Below are positions 26,568 through 35,455 of a stretch of DNA of 64,000 bases, one piece after another. Location: contig CACZCH010000008.1 in the NCBI GenBank assembly GCA_902779645.1, forward strand, positions 45,731-109,730. The letters run 5' to 3'. This DNA comes from an uncultured bacterium (GTDB lineage Bacteria > Cyanobacteriota > Vampirovibrionia > Gastranaerophilales > Gastranaerophilaceae). Position 1 is the stretch's first letter. Each line of letters begins with the position of its first letter. A model generated the notes under the pieces. It had not been told where the DNA came from. It did not search any database and saw only the letters and a list, made by a program, of their open reading frames with translations. Both the position numbers and the translations under genes were made by a program.

Positions 26568-27392
26568 TTAATGTATCATATACGTAGCGTTTGAACCTAG
26601 GACTTTATCTTTTAGCCGTTTCAATCCTTTGCCGTAGATGTATTTCATTTGCTCAACGAGGTTTTCTTCTACGTCAATGAGGTACATGTCGTGCACAATA
26701 AATTCTTTAATAATGAATACGATACCTTTGTTTTTTGTCCAAATGATATCAGTATCAGCGGTAACATTTTTTAGTGAGGATATTTTTCCGATTATTCCTT
26801 CGCTGTCGTCTGCTGCAATAATAATCATTCTTCCGCCGAGAGAGAGTTCTATATCCCGAGCGAAAGCGTGTTCAAAAACCAGCCCGAAGCGGGATTGAAA
26901 GTTGTCATATCCTACGATTCTTATTTCTACATTTCTGTTGTATGCATTAAGCAGTTCTTGTTCAAAAATTTTGTAGTCTTGTGACCAAACTTCCATGTAA
27001 ATTTCGTGTTTAGCGTTTTGAATAACTTCAATGATTTTATCTTGGATATTTTGTTTCCCCGTGACGGTAATAATCGGTTCGTTGTAGTCTTCTTTAACAT
27101 TAGGGAGGTGTTTATCCAAGTAGTTAATTGTTGAGTTCATTTTTTTTTGAACTCTTTGGGTAAGCTGTTTGGGCTTTATCGGAGTGTATGTAACCGGTTT
27201 TGTATTTGTTGAAACAACGATATTTTGTTCTTCTAAAGCTTTTAGTGTATCATAAGTTCTTGATTGCGGTATATTTGCAAGTTTTGAAACTTCATATCCC
27301 GTTGCCGGATATTTTTTAAGCAGTGCAACATACACTTTAGCTTCATAAGTATTAAGCCCTATTTCTTTAAGTTTTTCGATTAGTTCTGCCAT
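26568..27392 (-). CDS. TrmB-family transcriptional regulator
   Basis: The 274-residue protein has an N-terminal TrmB winged helix (ELIEKLKEIGLNTYEAKVYV, then TGYEVSKLANIPQSRTYDTL) and a C-terminal effector-type domain with IYMEVWSQDYKIF and the GRMIIIAADDSEGII stretch. TrmB proteins often sense sugars and repress transport or glycolytic genes, but the ligand here is unknown. The gene is divergent from 27518. Its ATG lacks a ribosome site, and a TGA-TACAAT extended -10 box ends 6 bases upstream, so it is probably leaderless. Confidence 0.85.
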   Translation of the reverse strand: MAELIEKLKEIGLNTYEAKVYVALLKKYPATGYEVSKLANIPQSRTYDTLKALEEQNIVVSTNTKPVTYTPIKPKQLTQRVQKKMNSTINYLDKHLPNVKEDYNEPIITVTGKQNIQDKIIEVIQNAKHEIYMEVWSQDYKIFEQELLNAYNRNVEIRIVGYDNFQSRFGLVFEHAFARDIELSLGGRMIIIAADDSEGIIGKISSLKNVTADTDIIWTKNKGIVFIIKEFIVHDMYLIDVEENLVEQMKYIYGKGLKRLKDKVLGSNATYMIH

Positions 27393-27407
27393 AGAAATAT
27401 TGTATCA
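27393..27407 (-). promoter_or_regulatory. Extended -10 box abutting the TrmB-family gene
   Basis: On the minus strand TGA-TACAAT is followed by 6 bases and the ATG at 27392. Confidence 0.65.
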
Positions 27408-27444
27408 CACTAATCAAATCTCTGTAACATTTCTTTACAAACAT

Positions 27445-27480
27445 GGCAATTTCAGTAAACAAAAATACTTTATATATATG
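27445..27480 (+). promoter_or_regulatory. GGCAATTTC-N9-AAATACTTTAT promoter-like module, copy 2
   Basis: GGCAATTTC (27445-27453), nine bases, then AAATACTTTATATATAT (27463-27479). The arrangement is identical to that before the haemagglutinin-like gene at 3025. Confidence 0.55.
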
Positions 27481-27517
27481 TAAGGTTAGTTATATCGAAA
27501 AAGGTTAGGTAAATTTC

Positions 27518-28873
27518 ATGAACAATTTTGCAATAAATAATATTGCGAATATGGAGCGTGCGTTGTACGGATACAATTCCGGCAGGAATTTGAATTGCCC
27601 GAGTATGTACAACGGTTACATGGGTGCGCTCAATATGAATTCATACAATCCTTACATGATGAATTATTATAACCCTGCCTTTCGAGGATACAGGAATTAT
27701 AATCAAGATGTATTTACTCAGGCTAATGATGCTACAAGAGTAAGCAATCCTGTTACAGAAGGAAGAAAAACTAATTCGGAACTCGATTGGAATAATCCGA
27801 AATACCAGACCAACCTTCCGTTTCAAGGTATTACGCAAGAAGATATGAATAATTTGGCGGATTATTATGCAAAAAATAATGCTTTGGAAGAAGGTTTTAC
27901 CGGTGCTGCGATGGGAGGCTTAAGCTGGATGGCGTTTGAGCATGCTCAATCAATATTTCACCCTAAAAATGCTTGGAAAGGAATAAAGGAAGCAAAAGAG
28001 ATATTCAAAAACGTTCCGAAAGAGTGGGCAGGCAAAAATGCTTCTCTGCTTCAGGAAGCACAGATTGCAGTACAGCAGGCTGTTCGTGATACAGGTAAAA
28101 AAGGCTGGTGGTCACAGTGGTTGAGGAGACCTCTTGATAGGACAGCAATAAATCCGCTTTTAGAAGAAATGAAAAGTGCTGTAGGTTCAGGTAATATAGA
28201 TAGAATAGCAAAAGCTACCGAACGTTTGCAGGCTGCAAGAGGTATGGATGGACGAATTACCGGTGCTTTAACCGGCAGAAAAACTGTTGCGGAAAGGCTG
28301 GCATCTAAGGCGACATCTGTTGAATCTAAAGCAAAAGAACTTGTAGGAATGAACAGCAGTGTTATTTCAAATAATTTCGGAAGTCTTGCAAAAAGTTTCC
28401 TTAAAAAAGATTTTCTTGGATTTATGGCTTTTGAAACCATATTTAATATCGGTAAAATAACAACTGCATTCCAAAAAGATACAAAAACAGGTGTTGAACA
28501 AACTTGTCAATCAGTCGGTAAATCTGCTTTAGGTACGGCCGGTTGGTGCTTAGGCCGTGCAGGCGGAGCTCTAATTGGTGCAAAAGTCGGAGCAAGTCTT
28601 GGTATTGCCGGTGGCCCGTTAGGAGCAGGAATTGGGGCATTAATAGGCTTTACGGTTGGTTCAATCGGTATGTGGGCAGGTCATAAATTGGGCAACTGGA
28701 TTTTCGGTCACGATGTTGCCGATAAAGTAGAAGCACAAAATTTGGCTCAAACTAAAGAAGGACAAGCACAACTTTTACAATTTGCAATGCAAAAAGCACA
28801 AGAAGGCAAGACTGATGCTAGGACAAATAATATAGTTTATAAAGCTTTAAATTCATTAAATGCATCAGCATAA
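27518..28873 (+). CDS. Lineage-specific protein with glycine-zipper C-terminal region
   Basis: The 451-residue protein has a Tyr/Asn/Met-rich N-terminus (residues 15-65) that includes YNPAFRGYR, a helical middle with many Ala, Lys and Glu, and a C-terminal glycine-zipper stretch (about residues 345-395: GGALIGAKVGASLGIAGG, then GAGIGALIGFTVGSIG) that could insert in a membrane. There is no signal peptide and no known domain. The double-glycine zipper is seen in membrane-active and outer-membrane proteins, so a pore-forming or envelope role is possible. A TAGGT ribosome site precedes the ATG. It shares a promoter-like module with the haemagglutinin-like gene. Confidence 0.6.
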   Translation: MNNFAINNIANMERALYGYNSGRNLNCPSMYNGYMGALNMNSYNPYMMNYYNPAFRGYRNYNQDVFTQANDATRVSNPVTEGRKTNSELDWNNPKYQTNLPFQGITQEDMNNLADYYAKNNALEEGFTGAAMGGLSWMAFEHAQSIFHPKNAWKGIKEAKEIFKNVPKEWAGKNASLLQEAQIAVQQAVRDTGKKGWWSQWLRRPLDRTAINPLLEEMKSAVGSGNIDRIAKATERLQAARGMDGRITGALTGRKTVAERLASKATSVESKAKELVGMNSSVISNNFGSLAKSFLKKDFLGFMAFETIFNIGKITTAFQKDTKTGVEQTCQSVGKSALGTAGWCLGRAGGALIGAKVGASLGIAGGPLGAGIGALIGFTVGSIGMWAGHKLGNWIFGHDVADKVEAQNLAQTKEGQAQLLQFAMQKAQEGKTDARTNNIVYKALNSLNASA

Positions 28874-28903
28874 AATAATTTTAAATACCCTTATAATTAA
28901 CCT

Positions 28904-28940
28904 AACCCTTTCGTATTTTGAGGAGCGAAAGGGATTTTTA
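28904..28940 (+). terminator. Rho-independent terminator
   Basis: The stem CCCTTTCG (28906-28913) with CGAAAGGG (28926-28933) is followed by ATTTTTA. Confidence 0.75.
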
Positions 28941-28954
28941 TTGGGATAAATTTA

Positions 28955-28963
28955 TGCTAAAAT
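28955..28963 (+). promoter_or_regulatory. Extended -10 box abutting the UbiA-family gene
   Basis: TGC-TAAAAT is followed by 6 bases and the ATG at 28970, with no ribosome site. It begins just after the previous terminator. Confidence 0.65.
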
Positions 28964-28969
28964 TATCTT

Positions 28970-29953
28970 ATGCTAAACAAATTATTAGTTTTATTAGAAT
29001 GTTCGCGTGTGTTTTCTCTCCCTATGACAATTTTGTCTTGGCTGGTTGTTTTTACTTATACTTGTGTAAATTCAGGCAATGTTTGGTATGGAATATTATG
29101 TTTGATAGCAATTTGTTTTGTGCATCTCGGTACAAATGTTTTAGATGATTATTTTGATTATAAATCGCTTATTAAACAGGTTGATTTTGATAAAAACGAG
29201 TACATAAAAAATACTCAAAAAACAAAATGCAGATATCTTGTATCAGGCATTCTCAAGGAAAAACAAGTTCTTGAACTTGCGGGAGTTTACTTTTTTATTG
29301 CAGGTTTAATAGGTTTGTTTTTCTACATCAATTGCGGGACTCCGGTTCTTAAGTTCGCTGTTGCCGGCGGAATTATTGCGGTATGTTATTCTCTGCTTTC
29401 AAGAATTAGGCTGTCAGAAATAGCGGTTGCTCTTGCTTATGGCCCTATACTTTTTGGCGGAGTGAATTATGTTATGACAAAAACTATTTCTTGGGAGGTT
29501 TTTGTTTTATCAATTCCTACAATGATAATGACAGTCGTTTTACTTTATATTCATACAGTTATGGATTTTGATTATGATTTAAAGGAAGGACATTATACAA
29601 TTTCGAATGCGTTTGATTCTCAGCTTGATTCTTTGATTGTATTGAAAATATTTTTAATTCTTGCTTACGTTTCACTTTTTGCAGTTTGTATTTTTGATAT
29701 ATCTGATTGGCAGGTTTTACTTGCTCTTATTACAATTCCTTTGAGTACAGATTTATATAAATCCATGTTAAATTATTCTACCGATAATAAATCAATCCCT
29801 GAACACAGGTGGTTTCATTATCCTATGGAAAACATGGAGCATATAGAAAAACTTGGCGCGGAAAGTTTTATGATAAGAATGTACCAATCAAGAAACTTAA
29901 TGATTTATTTTTCTTTGTTTTTATCAGTCGGGCTAATACTGGCTAATTTATAA
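28970..29953 (+). CDS. UbiA-family prenyltransferase
   Basis: The 327-residue membrane protein has about eight hydrophobic segments and the first aspartate-rich motif NVLDDYFDYKS (around residue 57), where UbiA enzymes bind prenyl diphosphate through magnesium. The second motif appears as DFDYDLKEGHYTISNAF, a variant of the usual DxxxD. Enzymes of this type attach a prenyl chain to an aromatic ring in menaquinone, haem or ubiquinone synthesis; MenA-like function is possible, but no men genes are near. Translation is probably leaderless. Confidence 0.8.
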   Translation: MLNKLLVLLECSRVFSLPMTILSWLVVFTYTCVNSGNVWYGILCLIAICFVHLGTNVLDDYFDYKSLIKQVDFDKNEYIKNTQKTKCRYLVSGILKEKQVLELAGVYFFIAGLIGLFFYINCGTPVLKFAVAGGIIAVCYSLLSRIRLSEIAVALAYGPILFGGVNYVMTKTISWEVFVLSIPTMIMTVVLLYIHTVMDFDYDLKEGHYTISNAFDSQLDSLIVLKIFLILAYVSLFAVCIFDISDWQVLLALITIPLSTDLYKSMLNYSTDNKSIPEHRWFHYPMENMEHIEKLGAESFMIRMYQSRNLMIYFSLFLSVGLILANL

Positions 29954-29990
29954 TTAGCAAAAATATTTTTGTTTGGGTTTTTAATTTAAT

Positions 29991-30908
29991 ATGAAAATAA
30001 CAGCCAATAATTATTATAATCAGACATTAAGAATACAAACTAATAACAACAAGAATTTAAAATATAACGATGTTTGTTTTAAAAGCCGTGATTTGCTGGA
30101 TTTATCAGAATCTAATCTTTTAAAAAAAATAAGAGAATCAATATCAAATGAAAATTTTTTGGGGCAAGGTACAGAGGCGGTGGTTTATCGTATAAAAGGG
30201 ACAAAATATTGTGTAAGAGTTCCTTACAGAGCGGGTGATATTTGCAGCTTTTTTACCAAAGAATTAACTTTAGCTGATAGGGTTAATCATATCGAGGCAA
30301 AACTTGCTTTTGGCGCATCGATAATGAAATATATCAAGGGTATTACGCTTAAGTGGTACATGAAAAATGATTTTAGCAGGCATAAACTTCAGGAAGAAAT
30401 ATCCGAAATGCCTGTCAAATCTTATACAAATTTACTTCATCAAATTGCTAACGGAATTGATAACGAAATGTTATTTGATTATACCGGCGGAAACTTGATA
30501 GTAGATACAAAAAAGAAGAAGCTTACGGCAATTGATTTTTATGCAATATCGGAAAATCCCAGAGAGGTAAAGCCTCTTACAGATATGTATTCTATTCTGA
30601 CAAGTTACGGCGCAGAGGCAAAAACAGGAAAGAAAATTTTTGACAAAATTATAGATGCAGGATTAGAAGAATTTAAGCCGAATAAATTTCCGTGTATGGA
30701 TGTTGCCTTGTTTGATTTCCCTAATTTATGTGAAAGATTTCTATGCGTGAAAAGTATACCCAATAAAAAACAACTTATGGATACAGTTAAACAATATACA
30801 TATTTACTAAAAGATTTAAAAAAAATTGAAATAGTCAATAAAACTTTTTCTAAACTATTAAAACAACAAATAAATGATTTCAGAAAAGTTTTGCATAACA
30901 TCCGTTAA
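29991..30908 (+). CDS. Protein-kinase-fold protein, lineage-specific
   Basis: The 305-residue protein has kinase-like landmarks: a glycine-rich loop FLGQGTEAVVYRI (around residue 57), a strand with a possible ATP-binding basic residue YCVRVP, a catalytic-loop-like DYTGGNLIVD (Asp with Asn five residues on) and AIDFYAIS in the DFG position. The HRD/HxD histidine is missing, and DFG reads DFY. This fits an aminoglycoside-kinase or RIO-like small-molecule or protein kinase, possibly diverged. The N-terminus carries a DVCFKS motif like that of other lineage-specific genes here. No clear ribosome site is visible. Confidence 0.5.
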   Translation: MKITANNYYNQTLRIQTNNNKNLKYNDVCFKSRDLLDLSESNLLKKIRESISNENFLGQGTEAVVYRIKGTKYCVRVPYRAGDICSFFTKELTLADRVNHIEAKLAFGASIMKYIKGITLKWYMKNDFSRHKLQEEISEMPVKSYTNLLHQIANGIDNEMLFDYTGGNLIVDTKKKKLTAIDFYAISENPREVKPLTDMYSILTSYGAEAKTGKKIFDKIIDAGLEEFKPNKFPCMDVALFDFPNLCERFLCVKSIPNKKQLMDTVKQYTYLLKDLKKIEIVNKTFSKLLKQQINDFRKVLHNIR

Positions 30909-30998
30909 TATACTTGTACTAAAGTTAAGATTATGTAAAGGGAGTTAAAAAGTATGGTACACTAGAATCGTGAGGGTAATTAATTATAGGAGGGAAAT

Positions 30999-32117
30999 AT
31001 GATTCCAATTTTAGATTCAAAAAGACAATATGCAAAAATCGGTGCAGAAGTTGAAAAAGCAGTTTGTGAAGTTCTTCGCTCAGGCTCTTATATTTTAGGA
31101 CCGAATGTAAAAGCTTTAGAAGCAGAACTCGCTGAATATATCGGATGCAACTATACTGTTGCGCTTAACTCAGGTACAGACGCTCTTCATATAGCTTTAA
31201 GAGCTTTAGATATAGGTGCAGGCGATGAAGTTATTACAACAGCGTTCACTTTTGTTGCTACAACTGAATCAATCGAGATTGTAGGTGCAACACCTGTATT
31301 TTGCGATATAGACCCGGATACATTCAATATTGACGCTAACAAGATTGAAGATTTAATTACACCTAAGACAAAAGCAATTATGCCTGTTCATTTATACGGT
31401 CAGCCTGCTGATATGGATAAGATTATGGACATTGCTAAGCGTCATAACTTGTACGTAATTGAGGACTGCTGTCAAGCAATTGGTGCTAAATATAAAGGAC
31501 AAAAGGTAGGTACATTTGGTGATATCGGATGTTACAGCTTCTATCCGACAAAGAACCTTGGCGGTATGGGTGATGGCGGTCTTATTACAGTTAACAGCGA
31601 AAATCTTAAAAACAGAATTGTTGCTCTTCGCAACCACGGCGGTGCAATTCGTTATCACCACGATGAAATCGGTGTAAACTCTCGTTTAGATGAAATTCAA
31701 GCAGCTATTTTGAGAGTTAAATTAAACTATATTGATGAATGGAATAAATTGAGAAGAGAACATGCTGCAACATACAATGAATTATTTGCAGGCTGTTCTG
31801 ATATCCAAACTCCAAAGGAATTAGCTGATACATATTGTGTTTATCACCAATATACGGTTAAAATTCCTAACAGAGATGAAATTCACAAAATGCTTCAAGA
31901 ATCAGGTATCGGCGCTATGCTTTATTATCCGATTCCTCTTCATATGCAAAAAGTTCATGCTCACTTAGGATACAAAATGGGTGATTTACCGATTACGGAA
32001 AAGAACACTGAATGTGTAATTTCACTTCCTATGTTCCCTGAACTTACTTTGGAAGAACAAAAAACAGTTGCTTCAACTTTGATTTCTTGCATAGAAAAAT
32101 CAAAAGCACTTGCATAA
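30999..32117 (+). CDS. DegT/DnrJ/EryC1/StrS-family PLP aminotransferase
   Basis: The 372-residue protein belongs to the sugar aminotransferase family that makes amino sugars for surface polysaccharides. It shows the N-terminal LDSKRQYAKI, the TDALHIALRALDIG segment, VIEDCCQAIGAKYKG (PLP ring stacking Asp region), and SFYPTKNLGGMGDGG with the PLP-binding Lys. The C-terminal SLPMFPELT is typical. It is cytoplasmic and makes a 3- or 4-amino sugar nucleotide; the sugar is unknown, because no glycan cluster surrounds it. AGGAGGG sits 7 bases before the ATG. Confidence 0.9.
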   Translation: MIPILDSKRQYAKIGAEVEKAVCEVLRSGSYILGPNVKALEAELAEYIGCNYTVALNSGTDALHIALRALDIGAGDEVITTAFTFVATTESIEIVGATPVFCDIDPDTFNIDANKIEDLITPKTKAIMPVHLYGQPADMDKIMDIAKRHNLYVIEDCCQAIGAKYKGQKVGTFGDIGCYSFYPTKNLGGMGDGGLITVNSENLKNRIVALRNHGGAIRYHHDEIGVNSRLDEIQAAILRVKLNYIDEWNKLRREHAATYNELFAGCSDIQTPKELADTYCVYHQYTVKIPNRDEIHKMLQESGIGAMLYYPIPLHMQKVHAHLGYKMGDLPITEKNTECVISLPMFPELTLEEQKTVASTLISCIEKSKALA

Positions 32118-32138
32118 AAAATTAAATAGTTTGAATAA

Positions 32139-32173
32139 AAAAGCGCTGACAACAAATTGTCAGCGCTTTTTAT
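32139..32173 (+). terminator. Rho-independent terminator
   Basis: A perfect 14-bp stem (32139-32152 with 32157-32170) has a 4-base loop and T run. Confidence 0.9.
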
Positions 32174-32247
32174 TTTTGTTGAGTTTTGTTTCTAAATTTG
32201 CTATAATCAAACAAAAGAAGAGAAGTTTAATAAGAAAAGGAAGTTTT

Positions 32248-33120
32248 ATGACAAATATTGTTATTTATTCTACAAAACCGATGTCGGAGCTTCAGGCAAA
32301 ACTAATGGATATTGATGAAGCAGAGGTTAAAACAGTTTCAATTGAGCAAATGAAAGAGTATGCTGTTCTGAATCCATCATTAATGATTGTTGAGAATATT
32401 GATATAGCTAAAGATGCTCTTATGACAAACAAATTTCCTTGTCCGATTTTGTTCTTCGGACCAACAAGAAAAGATGTTATTGTAAGAGCTGAAGGGTACG
32501 ATTTTATTAAAGATCCTAATGAAACAGATGAACTTTTAGTTCGTGCAAAAGCTTTATTGAAGATTAAAGAATATAAAGACAAAATTGAAAAGGTTTCTAC
32601 AACAGATGATTTAACAGGATTACATAACAGAAAATATCTTCAAGAACGTTTGGAAGAAGAAATCTCTCGTTCAAGAAGATACGGTACAAAGCTATCTTGT
32701 ATATTATTTGATATAGACTTCTTTAAGGTCGTAAACGATATGTACGGCTATGAATGGGGTGATATTCTTTTAAGAAATATTGCAAACAAATTAAATGCAA
32801 TGGTTCGTAAAGAAGATATTTTAACCCGTTACGGTGACGAAGAATTCTTGCTCGTTCTTCCGAATACTTCAGAAGACAATGCTTTCTTATTTGGAGAAAG
32901 ATTCAGAAGAGAAGTTGAAAAAATGGAATTTATACCGGCTGGCGAGGATGAAGCTCACAGAGTTACAATTTCAGGCGGTATTTCAACTTATCCTTGCATG
33001 AAGGATGTTGACGAAGATGCAAATACAGTTATCCGCTACGCAGAACATGCTCTGTATAACGCTAAACACAGAGGTAAAAATAAAATTATCCAATTCTCTC
33101 AAATGAATTTGGAGATGTAA
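32248..33120 (+). CDS. GGDEF-domain protein with receiver-like N-terminus, degenerate signature
   Basis: The 290-residue protein has an N-terminal receiver-like domain (residues 1-115) whose phospho-acceptor Asp is not evident (LMIVENIDI), and a C-terminal diguanylate-cyclase fold starting at DDLTGLHNRKYLQERLEEE. The diagnostic site reads RYGDEEF (residues 194-200), so GGDEF has become GDEEF: the second Gly is Asp. The substrate-binding FDIDFFKVVND is intact. Cyclase activity is therefore uncertain; it may be a c-di-GMP or GTP-binding receptor. The ATG at 32248 is preferred because a longer upstream frame runs through the preceding terminator. AAAGGAA is the ribosome site. Confidence 0.85.
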   Translation: MTNIVIYSTKPMSELQAKLMDIDEAEVKTVSIEQMKEYAVLNPSLMIVENIDIAKDALMTNKFPCPILFFGPTRKDVIVRAEGYDFIKDPNETDELLVRAKALLKIKEYKDKIEKVSTTDDLTGLHNRKYLQERLEEEISRSRRYGTKLSCILFDIDFFKVVNDMYGYEWGDILLRNIANKLNAMVRKEDILTRYGDEEFLLVLPNTSEDNAFLFGERFRREVEKMEFIPAGEDEAHRVTISGGISTYPCMKDVDEDANTVIRYAEHALYNAKHRGKNKIIQFSQMNLEM

Positions 33121-33148
33121 AAAAAGAGGCTCAAAGCCTCTTTTTTTT
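33119..33148 (+). terminator. Rho-independent terminator
   Basis: The stem GAGGCT (33126-33131) with AGCCTC (33135-33140), flanked by A and T runs, closes the GGDEF gene. Confidence 0.85.
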
Positions 33149-33170
33149 ACTGCTTTTTGTGCGAAACATT

Positions 33171-34250
33171 CTATTCAAAAAACTTTGTATGTACTGATGG
33201 GTCTAATGTCTCTGTTCTTAAAACTTTACCGCTATAATCTGATACAAAAACATTATTACCTCTTAATGTATAGATTTCAGTCGGAGTTTTGTACGAAGAA
33301 CGTTTAATATTAGATTTTGCATTATTTTGACTAATTCCTGTTGTTGTCGGGTCATTTTCCGGGTTATATACTCTTTCTGCTTGTTGTATTATAAAATTTC
33401 TGGTCATTGGGCTTGTTTTGTCAACAAGCTCACATAAAAAGTCTTTCGAATATGCTTGACGTTCTTCATTGCTATATTTCCCTTCTTTAAGGAATCGATG
33501 CTGGTATTCATATAACATCGTTAAAAATTGTTCATCATTTTCTTTTTGGTTTTCATATTGTGCTCTCAATTTATAAGCATCAATTAGTGCCGTACTAATT
33601 TGTATAATACCTTCTTCTATTTCATTTTTTGCTTGTTCTATTGGTACAGAGCTATTTTTTATTTTGCTTATTTGCTCTAGTAGTTGCTCTTCTGCTGCTA
33701 TAAGAATTTTCTTATTTTGTTGTATTGGCATAAAATCTTGACCTGTTGTTTCATTATATTCTGCATTTATATTATCAAGTTCCTTTATTGTAGTTAAAAT
33801 AGTCACGTGAAATCTTTCTAGCTTTTTGACAACTCTATCAACAGCTTCTTGTCCGAAATCTCCTTCTTTAAAAATATATTTCAATTCTTTTAATTGCATC
33901 TCAGATTCTGATATTAATTTTACTATTGTATCAAAACCTTTAAGCAATTTGTCATAAGTTTCAGAAATAGTTTCGATACTATATCCCAAAAGATCCATAT
34001 TCATTTTTGCTTGTTCTTGATTATCAGTTGCCATAAAAGTTGTAAAAACTTTTTCTGTATCTCGTTCTACAATTTTTTCTCGAATATCAGAAGCAGTTAA
34101 ATCTTCAATAGAACTTGCACCTGTTCCTGCAAGTAACAAATTTAATTCTTTGTTGTCATTTATAGTTCCGCTTTGGTCCTTATCGACTCCCCTTCTTTCT
34201 ACATAATCCTGTGCCATAGAAATCAAAGAATTAATACTTACATCTACCAT
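33171..34250 (-). CDS. Helical protein with EF-hand-like N-terminal loop, unknown function
   Basis: The 359-residue protein starts with VERRGVDKDQSGTINDNKEL, which resembles an EF-hand calcium loop (DxDxSGxI), although the closing Glu is shifted by one position. The rest is predicted to be long helices with coiled-coil character (residues 75-270). The C-terminal 50 residues are Ser/Thr/Asn-rich. It has no signal peptide. The family is not recognised. AGGAG lies 7 bases before the ATG. A secreted or surface role cannot be shown. Confidence 0.5.
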   Translation of the reverse strand: MVDVSINSLISMAQDYVERRGVDKDQSGTINDNKELNLLLAGTGASSIEDLTASDIREKIVERDTEKVFTTFMATDNQEQAKMNMDLLGYSIETISETYDKLLKGFDTIVKLISESEMQLKELKYIFKEGDFGQEAVDRVVKKLERFHVTILTTIKELDNINAEYNETTGQDFMPIQQNKKILIAAEEQLLEQISKIKNSSVPIEQAKNEIEEGIIQISTALIDAYKLRAQYENQKENDEQFLTMLYEYQHRFLKEGKYSNEERQAYSKDFLCELVDKTSPMTRNFIIQQAERVYNPENDPTTTGISQNNAKSNIKRSSYKTPTEIYTLRGNNVFVSDYSGKVLRTETLDPSVHTKFFE

Positions 34251-34476
34251 GATAATACTCCTTTATATTGGGTTACTTACTTACATAAAATATTATCGGC
34301 AGATTTTTTAAAAACTTTAGGAGCAAAAGACAAAATTTTTCTATTCTATTCTATTCCATTCTTCTTTCTATCTGTGTTTGAGCCAATTGTAAAGATTTTT
34401 CTTGTTTTGTTACAATATTAAGATTTGTTAAGAAATCAAACCTGCGGAAAAACTTTCCCGCATCCACAATTGCTCG

Positions 34477-35298
34477 TTATTTACTGTATTTCATAATCAT
34501 TTCGGCTCTGTATCTTATATAAGCGTGGTTGAGATTTGTCATGCTGATTGCTTTATCTATGCTGTTTAGTGCGTTTTGGTAGTCTCCTGCAAGTTCGTAG
34601 GCATTTGCAAGAGTAAAATACGCAAACGGGGTTTCGTCTTGAGTAAGCGCTTCTTTACACTTAGCGATGCGGCGTTTATCATAAGCAACTTTAAGTTCTT
34701 TGCATTTGTCATAATCTGCTTGGGCTGCTTCAGTATCTCCGAGAGCCTTATCAAGTTTGTATCTTCTTGCATACAAGAAATATGAAGCAGGGTCACCGTT
34801 TATTGATTTTATTGCTTCATCTAAAATGCTTCTGGCTTTTCGGTTATCAACATTAATATATCTTTCTGCACGAGCAACAATATCTTTAACTTCATTTGCG
34901 CTTACTATTGAAGAATCAAATGAGTACATAACAGTTATACTGTCTCTTGATGCATTCAATGGGAATTCTGCGTACGGAGAAGCTTTTTGAACGGCATTCA
35001 ATGCCATCTCATCGTACAAAGTGTTACCCGAGCTTTCTCTTATTTGAGAAGAAATCAAGTTACCATTTCTGTCGACTTTGAAAACAACTTTCGCGTGACC
35101 TGCTTCAAGAACATCAGGCGGAGTCCAAGTTTTTGTTATTTTATCCTGAACACTTGTCATATAATCGCCAAACTCTTCCTGAACGGAGATTCTTTTTTGA
35201 GCTTGAGCATAACCGGATTCATCTGCATAAACAGCAGATGAAAGCATAACTCCCAGTGATAGTATGACGAGGTATTTTAATCCTTCTCTCCCAAACAT
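34477..35298 (-). CDS. Exported TonB-C-terminal-like and TPR protein
   Basis: The 273-residue protein has a signal peptide (KYLVILSLGVMLSSAVYA). Residues about 35-125 resemble a TonB/TolA C-terminal domain: an ITKTWTPPDVLEAGHAKVVF-type strand, then VDRNGNLISSQIRESSG and a final ALNAVQKASPYAEFP. The rest is TPR-like helices. Stand-alone TonB-C domains occur in cyanobacterial-lineage proteins of the periplasm; energy transfer by a TonB-ExbBD complex is not implied, because no partner is here. The ATG lacks a ribosome site; TAAAAT ends 7 bases upstream, so it may be leaderless. Confidence 0.65.
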   Translation of the reverse strand: MFGREGLKYLVILSLGVMLSSAVYADESGYAQAQKRISVQEEFGDYMTSVQDKITKTWTPPDVLEAGHAKVVFKVDRNGNLISSQIRESSGNTLYDEMALNAVQKASPYAEFPLNASRDSITVMYSFDSSIVSANEVKDIVARAERYINVDNRKARSILDEAIKSINGDPASYFLYARRYKLDKALGDTEAAQADYDKCKELKVAYDKRRIAKCKEALTQDETPFAYFTLANAYELAGDYQNALNSIDKAISMTNLNHAYIRYRAEMIMKYSK

Positions 35299-35312
35299 AT
35301 AATTTATTTTAT
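35299..35312 (-). promoter_or_regulatory. -10-like box abutting the TonB-like gene (leaderless type)
   Basis: On the minus strand TAAAAT is followed by 7 bases and the ATG at 35298. No -35 box is clear. Confidence 0.5.
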
Positions 35313-35391
35313 TTTAAAGAAAAATTAAAGTCTATGAAATTTTAAGCAATTGTAAAGATATAAATTTTACTTTACAAAGCGTCACACTTTC

Positions 35392-35420
35392 TTGAACTCG
35401 GGGTGAATTTAGGATATCCT
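35392..35420 (+). promoter_or_regulatory. Promoter of the minCDE operon
   Basis: TTGAAC, a 17-base spacer and TATCCT are well spaced. The -10 box is part of a perfect 10-base palindrome AGGATATCCT (35411-35420), a possible operator. Confidence 0.6.
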
Positions 35421-35455
35421 AATCATGTCACAGATCAATTTGGGAATTAGTTATT

